DNA from: Dermanyssus gallinae
Taxonomy: Eukaryota > Arthropoda > Arachnida > Mesostigmata > Dermanyssidae
Reading direction: 5' to 3'
Assembly (NCBI GenBank): GCA_003439945.1
Contig: QVRM01006800.1
Location: 1-64,000, forward strand
DNA: 64,000 nt
The first letter of the stretch is position 1, and every line of letters starts with the position of its first letter. Position numbers and translations under genes: made by a program. The notes beneath the pieces were generated by a model. It was not told where the DNA came from, ran no database searches, and worked only from the letters and a program-made list of their open reading frames with translations. Positions 1-10,300 of the stretch are shown one piece after another.

Positions 1-53
1 TTGTACGGATTTTTTGGCATAATATCCTGCGTTTGTTGGACTGTATCACGCAG

Positions 54-160
54 GAATAATGATGGTTTCACTGATCACGTGGTTCTACATTCAGTACAGT
101 GGGACGCTGCGCGACGTGGGACAAGCAATTGATCGTGGCGTGAACCTGTTGTGGATACAT
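54..160 (+). CDS. Candidate internal coding exon of an unidentified gene
   Basis: A plausible 3' splice site (pyrimidine-containing tract ending CGCAG at 49-53) precedes a stretch open for 35 codons, which ends in CAT followed by a consensus donor GTAAGT at 161-166. The peptide begins IMMVSLITWFYIQYSG and ends GVNLLWIH; its first part is hydrophobic and may be the end of a membrane segment. I do not recognise the family. The reading phase agrees with the downstream open frame that ends at 498, which supports the two being exons of one gene whose 5' part lies outside the window. It could also be a chance combination of splice-like signals. Confidence 0.35.
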
Positions 161-234
161 GTAAGTGTTACGCGGATTTCATTGGCTTAGGATTTTTCAA
201 TTATATACGTCTGCTTTTTTCCACATATGTACAG

Positions 235-498
235 CACATTTCCCGACCATTTAACAATAATGATTGTGTTGTCAATTTGTGTTGTTGCTCTCGGTACGAA
301 ACAAATCGGGTCGGAGAGCAGCTTGTGACACCGACAATCGGACTCGTGTTTCGCGGCCACCTTGCGGAGAACAAGTCGCAGACTCCTCCTCCTGAGCAGC
401 CAGAGCTCGTCGCAAAAAGTCCTGCTTTGCCGGCGTCACCAATTGCAGCACTGAAAGCCTCACGGGCGCCCACTTCAGACACGAAGAAGGAAAACTAA
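235..498 (+). CDS. Candidate 3'-terminal coding exon of the same unidentified gene
   Basis: The frame is open to a TAA at 496-498. A pyrimidine-rich tract ending ACAG at 231-234 is the best-looking acceptor; an alternative in the same phase is the CAG at 319-321. From 322 on, the peptide reads LVTPTIGLVFRGHLAENK and then a Pro/Ala/Ser/Lys-rich tail ending TSDTKKEN, which looks like a disordered C-terminus rather than random translation. Both acceptors keep the phase of the candidate exon at 54-160. No close AATAAA signal follows. The family is not recognised and the call rests only on splice signals and peptide character. Confidence 0.33.
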   Translation, partial: HISRPFNNNDCVVNLCCCSRYETNRVGEQLVTPTIGLVFRGHLAENKSQTPPPEQPELVAKSPALPASPIAALKASRAPTSDTKKEN

Positions 499-1105
499 TA
501 GTCTTCTAGATATGGGATAGACTTGCCGAATAATTTTTGCCTAGCCGGACCCGGCCCACCCTTCGGAGAGCCTGGCCTGCAAATAACGGCTATAATACGA
601 ATTCTGAGTCCGCTGAGCACGCAAAACATATAGTGGCAGATGATCGCTGCACACGGAACGGTAGCACATGATGAGTGTTGTAAGCTGACAAGAGAACCTG
701 TAGCAGTAGCGACAACTGCCACGACGACGAGTATGCGTGGCAGTGGCAACCGCTTATGTTAATATATTTGGGCAATTGCTAACAAAAGGACAGCCTGGCA
801 TATGGTATACGTACTAGTAAAGCCACGCAGGTTCTGCTTGTGCGTGTTTTTTAGTTGCTGATCTATCTCGATGTGCAATCAATTTTGTGACAATATATAT
901 ATATATCAACATACGTGTGATATTGGTAATAGATGACCTGGTTTAATTTGTCGCTGAGATACGTTGCACTTGATTCTTTCTTTGTCGTCCTCCTAATCCT
1001 CGCTGTAATGCACCGCTAATGACTCGCATAAATTCCTTATCTAAGAAAAGTTATTGTTGTAGTAGTTGTGATAGTTATTTGTGATAGTAGTAGTCGTAGT
1101 GGTAG
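499..1105. other. Non-coding stretch, nothing recognised
   Basis: No gene or element is recognised here. It holds a short (AT)n run near 892-905 and a GTAGTAGT-rich, trinucleotide-like tract at about 1048-1106 that runs into the target site of the SINE that follows. Confidence 0.5.
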
Positions 1106-1114
1106 TAGAGGGCG
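1106..1114 (+). repeat. Target-site duplication of SINE family 2, left copy (right copy 1292-1300)
   Basis: TAGAGGGCG occurs on both sides of the SINE, directly abutting it. The copies are identical, suggesting a fairly recent insertion. Confidence 0.85.
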
Positions 1115-1291
1115 GTCGAGCTCTGTGGCGTGGTGGATTAAGTCTTCGCCTCGCAACCAGAGGAGACACATAGATGCGCGGGTTCAAGCCCCACCGTTGC
1201 ACATTTGTATTTATGGGGGTCCGTCTATGAAGCAATGTGAAAAACAGTTCCGTGGCTGAGAGTCAGCCCGAAAGCTTTACTTTACTAGTAA
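1115..1291 (+). mobile_element. tRNA-derived SINE, family 2, copy a
   Basis: The 5' part looks like a tRNA with an internal RNA polymerase III promoter: box A TGGCGTGGTGG at 1126-1136 and box B GGTTCAAGCCC at 1181-1191. A non-tRNA body follows and ends in a short CTTTACTTTAC tail. The element is flanked by a perfect 9-bp direct repeat, TAGAGGGCG, at 1106-1114 and 1292-1300, as expected for target-primed insertion. A second copy lies on the minus strand near 46.78-46.95 kb and shares the tRNA-like part and most of the body, so this is a dispersed family and not a tRNA gene. The mobilising LINE is unknown; none in this window shares its tail. Confidence 0.85.
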
Positions 1292-1329
1292 TAGAGGGCG
1301 ACAGACCGAACGTGCAAGTGGATGCAAAG

Positions 1330-2290
1330 CTGAATGGTGACTAGCTGCCCTCTATGCAAACTGAGGCTAACCTTACGCTAGAAAACGCACGGGAAGCAAT
1401 ATCGGCGCTGCTCTCCTTCCTAGGCCTATTTACCATGGTCCTTACCTAAAGGCCCTAGGAAGAAATAAACAAGGAGGGCCCTGTAGTGTCTCAGTTTTCT
1501 TTATACGGGCCAACTTCGTGATGTGTGGAGGGCTGCAGGCCTGGTTCTCATACCCGAGAGCCCCAGTTCCTACCGCCCGATCTACCTATTCAGCTCCCTG
1601 GCTAAGGTATTTCAATCCAAACTTTAATAACTAGATTATAAAAACGCTTTTAAAGGCCTAGTATTAAGTACCTTTATAGACACTCTACAGGAAAAAGCTT
1701 CCGGAAGATTATAACCAACACCTACATGACAGGAGGGTCCAGTTTCATGGAACGGTCTTCAACATGACTGCAGATTACCGAGCAAGGTGGCTTAGTGGCA
1801 AAGCCTTTGCCTTGCATTCGGGAGGACTGGGTTCGAACCCCAGACCGGCCACTCTTAAATTGGTTTGCATGGTTTCCAATTTAAACAAGGTAAATGCCAG
1901 AGTGGAATAAACTTAGCCATGACATGAAAAATCCGTACACGGGCAATTGCCTTACGGAAAATCTAAAAAAAAAAAAAGATGCGCCACAGGGTCCATACTC
2001 TGTCCTCTGCTTGGATAACCTGCAATGGCGTGTTGCGACTGAGGAGCCTTCCTCTTGGGGTCAACCTCCTTGCGGATCTATTACACGAACGACCTCGTCC
2101 TAACGTGCAGACTAGCCGTGCGAGCAGTAGTGCGCCTGCCAAAGAAGACGCGATATTCTTAGTGGATCGGAGGTGTCCCGCTCTTTACTTCCGCCTAGAA
2201 GTTCAGGAAATTGCCTCTGTCAACAACGTAAGCTGCCTCGAGGTTATCCTTGACAGGAATCTCCGTGGTATTAAACACGTACGGTGAGTG
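1330..2290 (+). mobile_element. Degenerate LINE remnant (I/R1/Jockey group), RT domain split by a SINE
   Basis: Around 1515-1690 one frame reads a WRAAGLVLIP-like segment, then SYRPIYLFSSLAKVF, then LDYKNAF. This matches the order RT motif 1 (vlIpK...yRPI.L...gKvfE) and motif A (lDvknAF). After the SINE at 1777-1977 the RT resumes: a DAPQGP start (motif B, usually GAPQGS), an LLWI-like piece, a VLRL..LPLGV stretch and a YTNDLVLT segment where YADD is expected. The segments lie in different frames and contain stops. The order and spacing are those of a single RT interrupted by the SINE. It is dead: motif C has lost its Asp pair and frameshifts are frequent. The exact clade cannot be set by eye. 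Confidence 0.65.
1777..1977 (+). mobile_element. tRNA-derived SINE, family 1, copy a
   Basis: It starts ACCGAGCAAG and carries box A TGGCTTAGTGG (about 1788-1798) and box B GGTTCGAACCC (1830-1840), followed by a non-tRNA body of about 110 bp and a 13-A tail. The body contains a small stem, AAATTGG paired with CCAATTT around a TTTGCATGGTTT loop. Copies b (26.03 kb) and c (47.28 kb) share the full length. It sits between motif A and motif B of an old RT remnant and so inserted after that LINE. Flanks share only AGAT, so the target duplication is not secure. Confidence 0.88.
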
Positions 2291-2299
2291 ATAGAATGT

Positions 2300-3860
2300 T
2301 AGACAATGACTTCGTAAATTCACAACCATACTAAAATTCGTCGCGAACAGGACTCCCCTGCTTCGCTCTTGCCGACAGGATCCAAAGGCAGCCAAACGCC
2401 ACCGCGGGATAACCTGACCTCTAAATTAACGAGGAACGTAAACAGGTCGCGCAGTCGACCTTGGGCAGTACAAGTGGGGTGGTCTATAGCAGGGTGCTCC
2501 AGGTGCACACGCATTACTCCATTTACCATAAGAACGCAGGTAACCCAAAACAACGACCTAGGTGCAGAAGGGTGCAGGACAGCAACTGACCACAACGATA
2601 AGAAATGAAACTGGCTTACAGCCAGACTGTCGGCGCGCAGACCGTTTATAGGAAACGGTTATATGGTGGGTCGGTCCCCTCGATCGAGGTCGCGGTTTCA
2701 GACAGAGTCGAGCCACTTATGGTTTGCTCTGGTCGACGACACGGGTCATCCGCGCGCGCAAACAAAAATCACGAGGTCGCAACCAAGCACGGAAAGAAAG
2801 ACGTGGAAGAGCTAAAGAAGGGGACGTTCAATAAGGGCGTCGGATCATAGCATTGTGCCTACTCTCCGAACCACAAGAGGCCATTGCTTCGACCGACTAG
2901 ATAGTAGGTGATGGCGGGGATACAGCGACTATGATGGACGAGCTACAGTCATTATCAAGGCACTGCGAGTTGAGAACAGGAAATTGGATTTGCGTGAATC
3001 GAGGTCCACGAGGTAGTGAAACTATACAGTTGCTTTCTGAGGAGTTCGGGGACTTTTTAAGATGACATACATCTATACGTGGCAGTGTCCAAGGCCACGC
3101 GCGGGTCACCGGGTATTTTAAGGCTGCCAGTACAGCCTAGGCAGCAAGACCATGTCAGATACAGTGCAGCGATGTTATAAGAGGATCGCGGAATTAAACC
3201 TGGATGTGGCCAAAGTCCCACTTTTAAGCAGAGCCTGCAGAGCTCCTTTATTAAGCCTTGACTAGCAGACGAGGCAACACTACCAACGGTCATTAACTCA
3301 TAAACTGGAGAGTCGCGAAGGAACAGAAAGCATTTAATGAACATAGCAACATGTTATATACTCGGGTGACACCGGGCCAGAGAGATATAGCTGCTCCCAA
3401 GCGGAGACACTGGCAGATCTCAGCCGTCTCAATCGGGATAAGCTACACCAGGCCATGAATGAGAAAGCTCCACAGATAGTAGAGCTAAGACCTACAGCAG
3501 CTAACATCTAAAATATATGGATTACGGCCTGCAGCCAAGTAGGGCCGCTATTCCGTGGAGCCGCGGCTAGACGTCCTTCAAAGTGCTAGTGGATCAAAGA
3601 GTTAGATATGATTCTAAGAGCATGCATCAGATGCAATAGAAACCGCACAAAAGCACAGAGAGGCAAGGATGGGGCACACCTGCACAGGGCAAAGGTTCAA
3701 ACCTACGCCCCTTAGGAGAAATACAGGCCTGAAGGAAACTTAAGGAGTTGATTGCACGGTGCAAAGGCGAAGGCGCGGCGAGAGCTGACACAATTTGCAC
3801 CCCCCTTGCACTGCTTCCGAAGATAGTTGATCAGACAGCGACGACCCTGTTTCCCCCCGC
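2300..3860. other. Decayed repeat-like DNA without recognisable gene
   Basis: No frame gives a recognisable domain. Since RT remnants lie on both sides, this may be decayed LINE sequence (ORF1 or endonuclease part), but I cannot show it. A small perfect hairpin, ACCGTTT paired with AAACGGT, lies at about 2640-2658. Confidence 0.4.
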
Positions 3861-3863
3861 GTC

Positions 3864-4500
3864 ACATTGAACGAGGTGGAGCAGGCAAGGGAGCGGTTTA
3901 AACCTGGCATAGCTAGTGGGCCAGACGGGATACCTCCAGAGGTGATTTATACGTTATCCGCCTTGAAGCGTATGCTACACCATACCGACGAGGAGGCCAT
4001 ATGACTCCTCAAGATGCCCGCCTATGACATACTTCCTAGAAGGTCAACCAAGTTTCTCAAAACCTGGCCAAAATCTTGCCTAGATCAGAAGTACCCCCAG
4101 AAGGCCAAACGCCTATTCGTTTCAGTGGCAGAATCCATGGCCTCGTATGCCTCCTCGACACAGCAATAGCTATCCAAGGAAGCAGGGCGTATAGGACAAC
4201 CTCTGTGGCAGCCTATTGGTCCTTGCAAGGATGCTGCGGTGAGACCTGCTGGCGGGTAGAAGTTGAGAGTCGATTAGTTGACGGGAATCTGTCTGACTAA
4301 GGCTAAAGGCCACCGTCGTACTATGCTACTCAAAAGGTGATGGGACACGGACAGTTTCAGGTATACATGAAGAGAATAAACAAAGCCAAAACCACGTGTG
4401 GGTATGTGCAGGGTCTCTACCTGACGAGCTTGATTGCCCAAATGATCACATGCGCACTTTCTAGGGACTTAAGCGTTATCTCAACCTAACCGAAAATGTT
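3864..4500 (+). mobile_element. LINE remnant (I/R1/Jockey group), RT start to C-terminus
   Basis: A frame from about 3864 reads VTLNEVEQARERF and then SGPDGIPPEV, the classic entry into a LINE RT (kspGPDgip.Ev). At about 4180-4235 another frame reads GSRAYRTTSVAA, typical of the post-RT region of R1/Jockey elements (ayRTtS..al). At about 4338-4400 it reads MGHGQFQVYMKRINKA, which matches the ltGHG.f..Y..ri beginning of their C-terminal region. The central RT with its catalytic motifs is deleted or unrecognisable. Order and orientation fit one collapsed copy. It could belong to the same family as the remnant at 1330-2290. Confidence 0.65.
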
Positions 4501-5850
4501 AAATGGTATCTAAATAATAAAGCAAATTGCATCTAACTTTAAAGCACAGCGGCTACCTTCAACCCCATTAGACTCCACGCTTACTATACTTGACTTTACA
4601 AATTTCACCTTGGTTGTCACTACTGGTTCACTTATACTTATAACAAGAAAAAGACAGCCAGACAACACATTAGCACTACGAACAATTTTAAACCGAAAGA
4701 GCCTCCTTTGTTCTTTGCTATACCGCTGAAACCAGAAAACTCTAGTAAAAGGGTTCGCACTGCTAATCTGTTCTTGAACTGCATGTATCTTTGTCACTGG
4801 TCCTTTAAGCGTTTAAACATTTGTTTCCTTTGATCTAGCTAGCTGGAGCCGTATGCTTTTTGCAACTCCATACACTTGTAGACATCAGACTTCACCTATG
4901 ATTGCTCTCACTGCAATTGGATTATACAGCTGTAGACCATAAACGTTTACACCTCTACTAAATGAGGAACTAGATACTACCGCTTTTGTAAGTCAGTGAA
5001 GCTAACGCAACAGCAGTCAGTCATAATTTTATAAACATCAGTGACTGTTGTCTAGAACCCATCAATGCCGATATCATTTCATCGGCAAATTTCTGCGTGT
5101 AACAATGGCAAGCCCTGTCTGAACTTCGCACTTACATTTAAAAATGCGAATAATTAAGCCTCAGTTAATATAAAAAATATTGTGAAAGCCAAGATTGGAC
5201 AATAGAATCACTCATTCCTCTGGCGACCAGAGGAAAGACCAAAAATCAGCCTACTCATCCCAAACGACGTTTTCCCTATTACTCATACAAATTGACTACT
5301 CATCAAGAGGAAGCTTACTGCGCAGAGAGCGTAATGAATACGTGTAAACATACACACTTAAAAAGCTGTTACGTTTTTCCTCAATTGTTACGTCTACCTA
5401 GCGGTTCAGCCTTCTGCATCTCCGGCTGTGAGCTAAGCCAGTGTATTTACAATATTTGCCCGATTAATCCTAATGTGACCAGCAATTGCCAAAATTGCCG
5501 GCACAAAACTTTAGCACCAACTGCTTACGTTGCATAAAATATGACTACTTTTTAATTGATTGCGTTACCGTTGTGAGATCAATGTTAACCTCACTCTATC
5601 AAACAAAATATATTATGTTCCCGAATAGGGCTTAAAATTGGTAATGCAGTCGGGCCTAAAACTACCAAAATTAAACAAAACTAAAAAGGCATTAGACTTG
5701 TGCTTTTATTCTGGCCAAAAGGTATCCTATTTCGTCGTTGGGCTGGTAGTGCTCCCTACGAGAAAATGGTTATGGAAAGCTTTATCGCGCCTGGCGGTCC
5801 GGCTCTTCGCAAGTGACTGAACAGATCTAGAGATGCTAACGTGGAGACTA
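4500..5850. other. AT-rich intergenic stretch, nothing recognised
   Basis: Frames are short, and peptides such as those at 4510-4797 (minus) and 5292-5537 (plus) match no family I know. The last part, from about 5640, may belong to the 5' region of the LINE that follows. Confidence 0.4.
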
Positions 5851-5852
5851 CT

Positions 5853-7024
5853 AGGTTTCTGCGGCTGCTTCTTTGGAACTGTGAGGAAGCAATAGACCTA
5901 GCGTGAGTTGACATGCTTACGCCGGTCGACATTGCACTCCTTACGGAGACCTACCAGCGGGAGGAACTGCATATCAATAATATGCGAGGGTTCCACCAGC
6001 TGGTAGTTCTACCTGCTGGAGGCCGTGGTAGACCAGTGGGTGGATTATCAATCTACCTACATAAACGTTTACCGCCGGCGCAATGTGTGAGGAAGAACGA
6101 TTTCTATGTGGGCCTCTCGTCTATGAGGGTGAACATAGCCGTCTTCTACCTCCCCCCACATCTTGACTCGGCAGAGGTCGCTGACACGGTGAGTTCCGGT
6201 ATATCAGGTTTCGACCTGTCTATGCCAACCATCGTCGGTGGCGACTTCAATGCCCGTATTGATGGTGGGGCTCCTAACGATAAAGGAGAGGTGCTGCTCC
6301 AGTTGATGGAATACTTTGGTCTGAGATGTGCAAATGCACGCGACGACCACACGTATATAAGTCATAACGGAAGCAGCACCATTGACCTACTGTTTCACAA
6401 CCTTGTCGATGGCGAAGTTGAAAGCTTCGATGTTCTTGAGGTGGCTGCAAGGAAGCACCTACCGGTGTCAGCAGTCGCAAATATTCCAGATATCTGGTTT
6501 AAGCAGCAAGGCGAACCACATCTGGTTGCACCACCACAGCTGCTAGCCAGACGCAGGCTTGACTACTTCAATAGTAGAAAAGCTTACATAAAGCTATGCC
6601 TTGACCACAAGCGTGAATACGCTAGGCGGGAGGAAATCCGACTGGTCGAAAGAGCGGAGCGCAAGCCCTCAACCTACGTCGTACGGCCTCGTAGGGGGGC
6701 GAACCACCTGCTCAGCGACGAACAGGTAACGAGTCACCTGACCGGTCTTCTATATAACCACGAGACGGTACGCCTGGCTCCAATGATTGAGCACCCGCTC
6801 ACATTGGAGCAGGATACTATGAATCTGCCCTTTGAGGTAGAAGAAGTAAGTCAGGTTCTGCACTCCCTTCCGAGACGAAAGAGTGCGGGGCCAGACCAAG
6901 TGTACTATGAGCACTGGGTGCAGTCTGAGCCACTTTTGGCAAACCATCTTTGTGATTTTTTCAACGAGATCATGAAGAGAGGACAAATGCCAGGAGGCAT
7001 ATCGCCAGGCTTTCTCTTTTATTT
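5853..7024 (+). pseudogene. LINE endonuclease (EEP) plus N-terminal RT segment
   Basis: The frame starts before the first Met: from 5853 it reads TRFLRLLLWNCEE, hits a TGA at 5904, then continues VDMLTPVDIALLTETY. These are the first two EEP motifs (llWN and iallTET). Later come the GGDFNARI motif (about residues 108-115 from the Met at 5913) and the NGSSTIDLLF motif near residues 152-161, the Asp/Asn and Asp/Leu elements of APE nucleases. At residues 318-325 it enters the RT with RRKSAGPDQV. The true frame is lost near 7020; the last residues up to the stop at 7074-7076 come from the shifted frame. The domain would nick target DNA for target-primed reverse transcription. Confidence 0.85.
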
Positions 7025-7936
7025 AAGGGTAAGCATGGTGATGACAGACGAGACCCAAACTTATACTGCGGTATAGCGTCTGAAAGGACGCTGAAGAAGA
7101 TCTTCTGCAAATTGGTTATAAAACGGATCGAGTACGTTGTCTACGAGACCCTTCCACCGGAGCAATTCGGCTTTCGAAGAGGTCGAGGAACGCGTGATGC
7201 AATCCATGTGCTCCAGTCAGAGATAGAGCGAGCTGTGGCAAAGCTCGGAGGCCATTTGTATGCAGTCTTTATAGACTGCGTCAAGGCTTTCGACAAAGCA
7301 CCTCGAGATCTCTTGGTAAAGTCATTCCGATACGCAGGGGTTGGTGGCTCTCTTCTAAGCGTAATTTCCAGTTTCTTGGATGAGGACACCTTACTGGTAC
7401 AAGGTGAGCAGGAAGTGTTGCAGGTAAGGCAAAATGTGGGAACCCCGCAAGGCGATCCATTGAGCTGCGTCTCCTTCACTCCTCTGCTTGCCGCTTTTGT
7501 TGATTATATTCGACAAGAGTTCCAGAAGGCCACAGTTGTGATGTACGCAGATGACATAGTGGTCGCTCATCACGGCCTGGGTGCCATCAAGCGCATCATT
7601 TCTCTGGCGGAGGGGTTCCTTGTCTCAAGAGTCCTGGAAATAAACGCCATGAAAACCAAGGCTATGAAATTTAGAAGAGGAGGTCAATTGGCTGCTAAAG
7701 ACGTTATACGTTGCGGCGGCCAATCCTTGGAATTCGTGAACTCTTTCTGGTATCTGGGGCTTCGGCTTCATTATACTGGGATGACCTTCACTGCTCACAT
7801 CGTCGAGACAGCGCGCACAACCCTAATTTCTCTTTATGGAAAAATAGGCGATGTCCGGCGACTGTCCGTCCCGACGGCAGTGGCGCTTCTCTACCTCAAG
7901 GTTGTTCCGGCGCTGATGTATGGTCTTGACAGAGTA
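7025..7936 (+). pseudogene. LINE reverse transcriptase core
   Basis: From 7025 the frame reads KGKHGDDRRDPNLY, then ERTLKKIFCKLVIKR (RT motif 1 region), EQFGFRRGRGTRDAI (motif 2), AVFIDCVKAFDKAPRD (motif A, catalytic Asp), QNVGTPQGDPLS (motif B), VMYADDIVVA (motif C with the Asp pair), then the thumb segment ending in a YLGLRLHYTG-type stretch and LMYGLDRV. All catalytic residues are intact, so the copy died by frameshift rather than by active-site change. The TGA at 7937-7939 results from a +/-1 shift: the homologous sequence continues in another frame from 7936. Confidence 0.88.
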
Positions 7937-8439
7937 TGACAGAGGAACACCTCACTCGGGCAAACTTTGGTTTGCTTGAAAGGTGTTTTACAATGTACAT
8001 GAAGCGAGTACTTTGCCTGTCAATGCGGGCAAGGAGCCGCGTGGTGTACCTAATGTCAGGCTGTGCACCAGATGTTGAGGTAATTTGATTGAGGTTGAAG
8101 ACGCCGCGTACAGTACCATTCGAGAGCTTTATCTCGGAATGAGAAAATAAAGTTGAACAAGTACGACGAGAGGTCGGAGACCTGGATGTTTTCAGGGCTT
8201 CTCACCTCTGGTCTGGTCTTGCGTGTGACAATCGCCACGTCTATACCAGATACATAGTTCATGGCTATAATCACCTAGTTTGTTTGAATACGAGCTTCCA
8301 CGAAGAGTACACCGAGTGCGTCTGTCGACTGTGCTCTCAGGCGTGTACGAAGTTTCATGCATCTGCCTGCCTGGCCCTTGCGAAGAGATCACTGCACTAC
8401 CTCTCTCGAATAACATGCCGCGAGCAGCTGAGTGTATAA
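7936..8439 (+). pseudogene. LINE post-RT region and C-terminal zinc knuckle
   Basis: From 7936 the frame reads MTEEHLTRANFGLLERCFTM and continues to KRVLCLSMRARSRVVYL, as in the post-RT region of many LINEs (LT..N...LE....lKRvL....r.R.vY). A TGA follows near 8090 and the middle is unclear. The same frame reopens and holds Cys codons at 8317, 8323, 8332 and 8344, His at 8356 and Cys at 8368 (ECVCRLC...FHASAC), a Cys/His cluster like the C-terminal knuckle used for nucleic-acid binding. The stop is TAA at 8437-8439, just before the tail. Confidence 0.7.
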
Positions 8440-8460
8440 TTGTATAATATGTATAATTGT

Positions 8461-10300
8461 TCATGTTATATGCATACTCAATATGAGTGAAATAAAAATA
8501 TGGTTTGGGAGTTTGTTGTCGAAATTGTATGTATATTGCCGTGCGTTATTAGCAGCTCTTTTTGAAACGTTTAGAAAACACGTTTTGTTTAAAACTTAGA
8601 TAAGTCAACAAATATTATATACGCTTTTCAACTATAACCTAATTTTTTAAGGTTGAACGCAAATTGGCCATCGTAAAAGGAGTGGGCTCTATTCTACCTG
8701 CGCTTAGATGGCGGCCGTGTGAGGAAGATTCGCCTGCCATACAGTAAGCGTTAGGCGTAGGATGTAGCTGCTGAAAGCGATGGCGTAGTGCACCTCGAAA
8801 GTTGCACGTTTACACTTTTTGCGTGGATGTGGCCTGTATTTTCGGTGCATCATATTAAACGATTAGCCAAAGAATTCTCACTAAAGGTTTTAACTCGACA
8901 GTTGATAGTGGCATATTGTGCGCTACGATTGCTTAAGTGGCTAGAGCACCTTTGGTACCTGTGCAAGGCACTACAGATTGCTGTAGCCGATGAAAATACA
9001 ACGATCGCAGGTGTATAAAGTTGCACCAGCGATGACATAACTTTGTGGGGGGGAGCGATGACCTGATCGCCTGGCAAGCTTGTTTTTTAAGCTTGCCAGG
9101 GACATCACTGGTTTCGTGGGAGGAATGGGCTGCTTTGGATTAACTCTGGATGATGTTCTATAACTTTCAAACGTACGCAGAGCTTTCATCTGCGTTTAAA
9201 AACGTAGAACATCTCACTACTTTGCGAAAATCTAATGCCTCGTTTTCCTTCAGTAGTTTAGGACATGCGAAAGGGTGCGACAAGTACCTGGCAAGTTAAA
9301 TTTTGGGATCCGAGGCTATATATCCACATACTACGCGTCGCCTGTAGATACATAACTTTCAGTCAGAGATAGACCGTCTTTAAAGTTTCTCTTTTAATCT
9401 GAGAGTATTTTCCACCGGCCCACCTAGTGTGGCATCATCGAAGCACCGATTATTAAAGGAACTTTCTAATTTTGTGACTAGTTCGCATATCGTGAGAGTG
9501 AAAAGAGGCGAGCGAAGCAAGTCACTTTGTTGAAACTTTTTTGGGGGGAAGGGTTGATATTATCTTTAGAACATTATGTAGAGTGTTCTGTTTCAGTTTT
9601 GCAATACCGGTGTTTACGAGTTTGTTTATGGTAGTGGGTTTCATTTTTCCCTTTGGTAGATAGAGTATAAAATATGGCGGAACAATATGGGTCAAAATGG
9701 CGACGCCCCGCTAGATGACAATCATGACGAGCGCATTAGACCCCCTCCAGATCACACCGCCACTTTTCGGCGGCCTCGAAACTGCTCCTGCCGCATAAAC
9801 CACGACTAGACAACAACATCTCGACGGGCAACGGCCGCTCCCTCAGGACAACGACTATTGTATATACTTTCTTGCCGCCGTCAAACATGTTTTCAGCTTG
9901 TTCTACTGTAATAAAATATTAACAGGTCTCCTCATTATGTGTGCTTCGATCCAGACAAAGTATGCATAGTGACGAGTTGAACGTCTTCAATCCATCCGAA
10001 GTCGAATACTAACTCGAAAAAAAAGGAGCGTAGTATTATTTACGGTTGTCAAGTACGAAAGTATCAACTAAGACAAACATTACGTTGTCATACGACATAT
10101 CCCGTTGATATCCGGCATATACGACGTGTACAAGCGTTATAGCAGCCAAAATCGATCGAACTTTCAAGCGAAGCTAGCCACACGCACACACACACAAGCG
10201 GTTCACGCGCAGTGTAGTGTAGAGTAGCGTTTGTTTTTTTTTGTTTGTGGAAAATTGTGTTTTGGTGGCTGATGGACAGAGTCATGTAAGGGGATTCGTC
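8461..10300. other. Intergenic stretch; one short perfect hairpin, otherwise nothing recognised
   Basis: A 12-bp perfect inverted repeat lies at 9070-9100 (CCTGGCAAGCTT, a 7-nt T-rich loop, AAGCTTGCCAGG). Short AATAAA-like motifs occur at 8488 and 9910. Frames of 70-90 codons here look random. From about 10,190 CA-rich tracts begin. Confidence 0.4.

Larger units (their letters stand above)
5853..8460 (+). mobile_element. APE-type non-LTR retrotransposon, nearly full ORF2, inactivated
   Basis: Domains run in order on the plus strand: an apurinic-like endonuclease (EEP fold), an RT, a post-RT region and a C-terminal Cys/His knuckle. It ends in an AT-rich tail built of TATAATTG-like units at about 8433-8460. 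An in-frame TGA at 5904-5906, a frameshift near 7020, another near 7936, and damage between about 8090 and 8300 make it non-functional. No ORF1 is recognised upstream, so the copy may be 5' truncated. The many conserved residues suggest a moderately young copy. I do not assign a clade: the RT has MYADDIVVA with TPQGDPLS, a mixture I cannot place by eye. Confidence 0.85.

Noticed and set aside
1777..1850. tRNA gene, suggested by boxes A and B
   Set aside because: The acceptor stem does not close, an A-tailed body follows, and identical heads occur in two more copies: it is a SINE.
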